From Candidatus Scybalocola fimicaballi (GTDB lineage: Bacteria > Bacteroidota > Bacteroidia > Bacteroidales > Paludibacteraceae), in contig DCIP01000126.1 in the NCBI GenBank assembly GCA_002317115.1, forward strand, positions 1 through 24,058: a DNA stretch of 24,058 nt, written 5' to 3'. How positions within the stretch are numbered: the stretch's first letter is position 1; every line of letters begins with the position of its first letter. Under the pieces are notes generated by a model. That model was not told where the DNA came from. It made no database searches and saw nothing but the letters and a program-made list of their open reading frames with translations. Below, one piece after another: positions 23,069 to 24,058 of the stretch. Made by a program: the position numbers and the translations under genes.

Positions 23069-24046
23069 ATGTTGGCATTAGCTGAAGAATATCAAATACA
23101 TTTGGAGGATAGCCACGTATTATCTAAAATAGGATATAATCTTATTGGTAGTATTGGGTATCTTTTCATGTGTTTTTTTTACTCGGCAACAATATATAAC
23201 GTTTGTTCTGGCAGAACAATAGGTAATGATATGATATTGCCTCATGTTGTCGTGCTAATTGTCGGCATTTACTTTGTTCGCTATATTTATAAAAGTTATT
23301 TTCCAAAGGATAAGCCTATACGTATAGGTAGCAAAGGCATTATTGATGCTGATGGAAAAGTATACCCATGGGAAAAGATAGAGTCTGCATTTCTCAAAAA
23401 CGAAAATAAATCACGTTATTTGTGTATCTTCATTAAGGATGATAACAATCAAATAGATCAACATAATATTTGGTTGACAGGTTATTATGTTAGCGAGAAA
23501 AAAATCGTTGAAGCGATTGAGTGTTGGAGTGGCAAAGATATCGGGCAATATGAAGATCATGTAAGAAATAATTATATCAAAAGCCTGTTAAGAAGTGGTA
23601 AAATGACGGAGGAAGAGATTAATACTATCAATGAAAAATTAACTCTATATACTCCTTATTTTCAGAAACTTAAAAAGAAATATAAGATGTGCATGATATT
23701 AATGGCTCCTATTTTCTTTATAGTTTTTATTTTGTCTTTTTACCTTGCTGATGTGAAAACTCCATTACAAAACTATGGATTGCTTGAATTCTTTAGGGTT
23801 ATATCGTTAAAATTAGGAGTCTTATTTCTGTATGTGTTTTGCACATGTTTGGTGAAGAATTATAAAACGAAACAATTAAGACGAAATCCCGACTTGAAAG
23901 ATTTAAGTGAATACGAATTAGATCAATTGGTGGTTGCGAGTGATCTAAAGGAATCATCGTTAACTGTAAAAGTTCTTTTGATTCCGGTTGTGATTTGGCT
24001 CTTGTTCGTCATTTATACATTATCGGTTGCTCTTGGGGTTTTGTAG
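23069..24046 (+). CDS. Five-helix membrane protein with PH-like insert, paralog 2
   Basis: 325 residues, a tandem paralog of the 22006 gene. Shared landmarks in order: EEYQIHLED (6-14), YKSYFP (74-79), KPIRIGSKGIIDADG then YPWEKIESAFLK (83-110), DIGQYEDH, LTLYTPYFQKLKKK, and LSEYELDQL in the tail. The membrane segments lie at corresponding places: two before and three after the soluble part. Divergence is substantial outside these blocks, so the duplication is not recent. The start is ATG 23069; an ATG at 23058 opens only a seven-codon frame. The gene is complete, ending 12 bases before the window edge; what follows is unseen. Unknown function, possibly a heteromeric complex with paralog 1 and the micro-ORF product. 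Confidence 0.75.
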   Translation: MLALAEEYQIHLEDSHVLSKIGYNLIGSIGYLFMCFFYSATIYNVCSGRTIGNDMILPHVVVLIVGIYFVRYIYKSYFPKDKPIRIGSKGIIDADGKVYPWEKIESAFLKNENKSRYLCIFIKDDNNQIDQHNIWLTGYYVSEKKIVEAIECWSGKDIGQYEDHVRNNYIKSLLRSGKMTEEEINTINEKLTLYTPYFQKLKKKYKMCMILMAPIFFIVFILSFYLADVKTPLQNYGLLEFFRVISLKLGVLFLYVFCTCLVKNYKTKQLRRNPDLKDLSEYELDQLVVASDLKESSLTVKVLLIPVVIWLLFVIYTLSVALGVL

Positions 24047-24058
24047 CACCAGTAGAGA

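Overview
The window reads as ordinary chromosome of a Bacteroidota bacterium, most likely Bacteroidales (Prevotella/Bacteroides-like). Three things point there. The gene set is typical (pta-ackA, PurE, GlnRS, many MKK...C lipoproteins, a BspA-like leucine-rich repeat protein, an arginase-like protein followed by small membrane proteins). Starts mostly lack a strong Shine-Dalgarno. At least seven starts are preceded by the Bacteroidetes -7 box TAnnTTTG. No tRNA, rRNA, IS element, phage gene or CRISPR array is visible. No stretch above 300 bases lacks a gene; the longest gap is 12178-12437.

Layout. 1-2204 (minus): the front of a lipoprotein cut by the window edge, a family 2 glycosyltransferase and a D-glycerate 3-kinase-like P-loop kinase. 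2364-8866 (plus): an accessory-looking stretch with a Cys/His-rich lipoprotein, a very large exported Lys/Glu coiled-coil protein with C-terminal repeats, an orphan protein resembling the helical domain of Eco57I/PglX-type restriction-modification enzymes, and a cytoplasmic-looking BspA-type repeat protein with a Cys ladder. Most of these have their own promoter box. 8932-12177 (minus): purE, a small lipoprotein, pta and ackA; the last two make acetate and ATP from acetyl-CoA. A strong, probably bidirectional terminator (8884-8907) separates this block from the plus-strand genes.

12438-24046 (plus): a long co-directional run with gaps of 2-33 bases up to 21972. It holds glnS, two tandem paralogous lipoproteins, a CPA2-type cation/proton antiporter with a USP-like tail, a PlsC-like acyltransferase, ruvB, an RluA-family pseudouridine synthase and a degenerate arginase-fold protein. 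It ends in an AT-rich tail with two paralogous multi-pass membrane proteins and, between them, a 25-codon membrane micro-ORF whose start overlaps the preceding stop (ATGA).

The genes most worth a second look are the orphan restriction-modification-like domain (6907-7653), the coiled-coil/repeat protein (3084-6827), the twin lipoproteins (14222-15357), and the membrane-protein pair with its coupled micro-ORF (22006-24046). Family assignments are from memory of motifs; no search was run.
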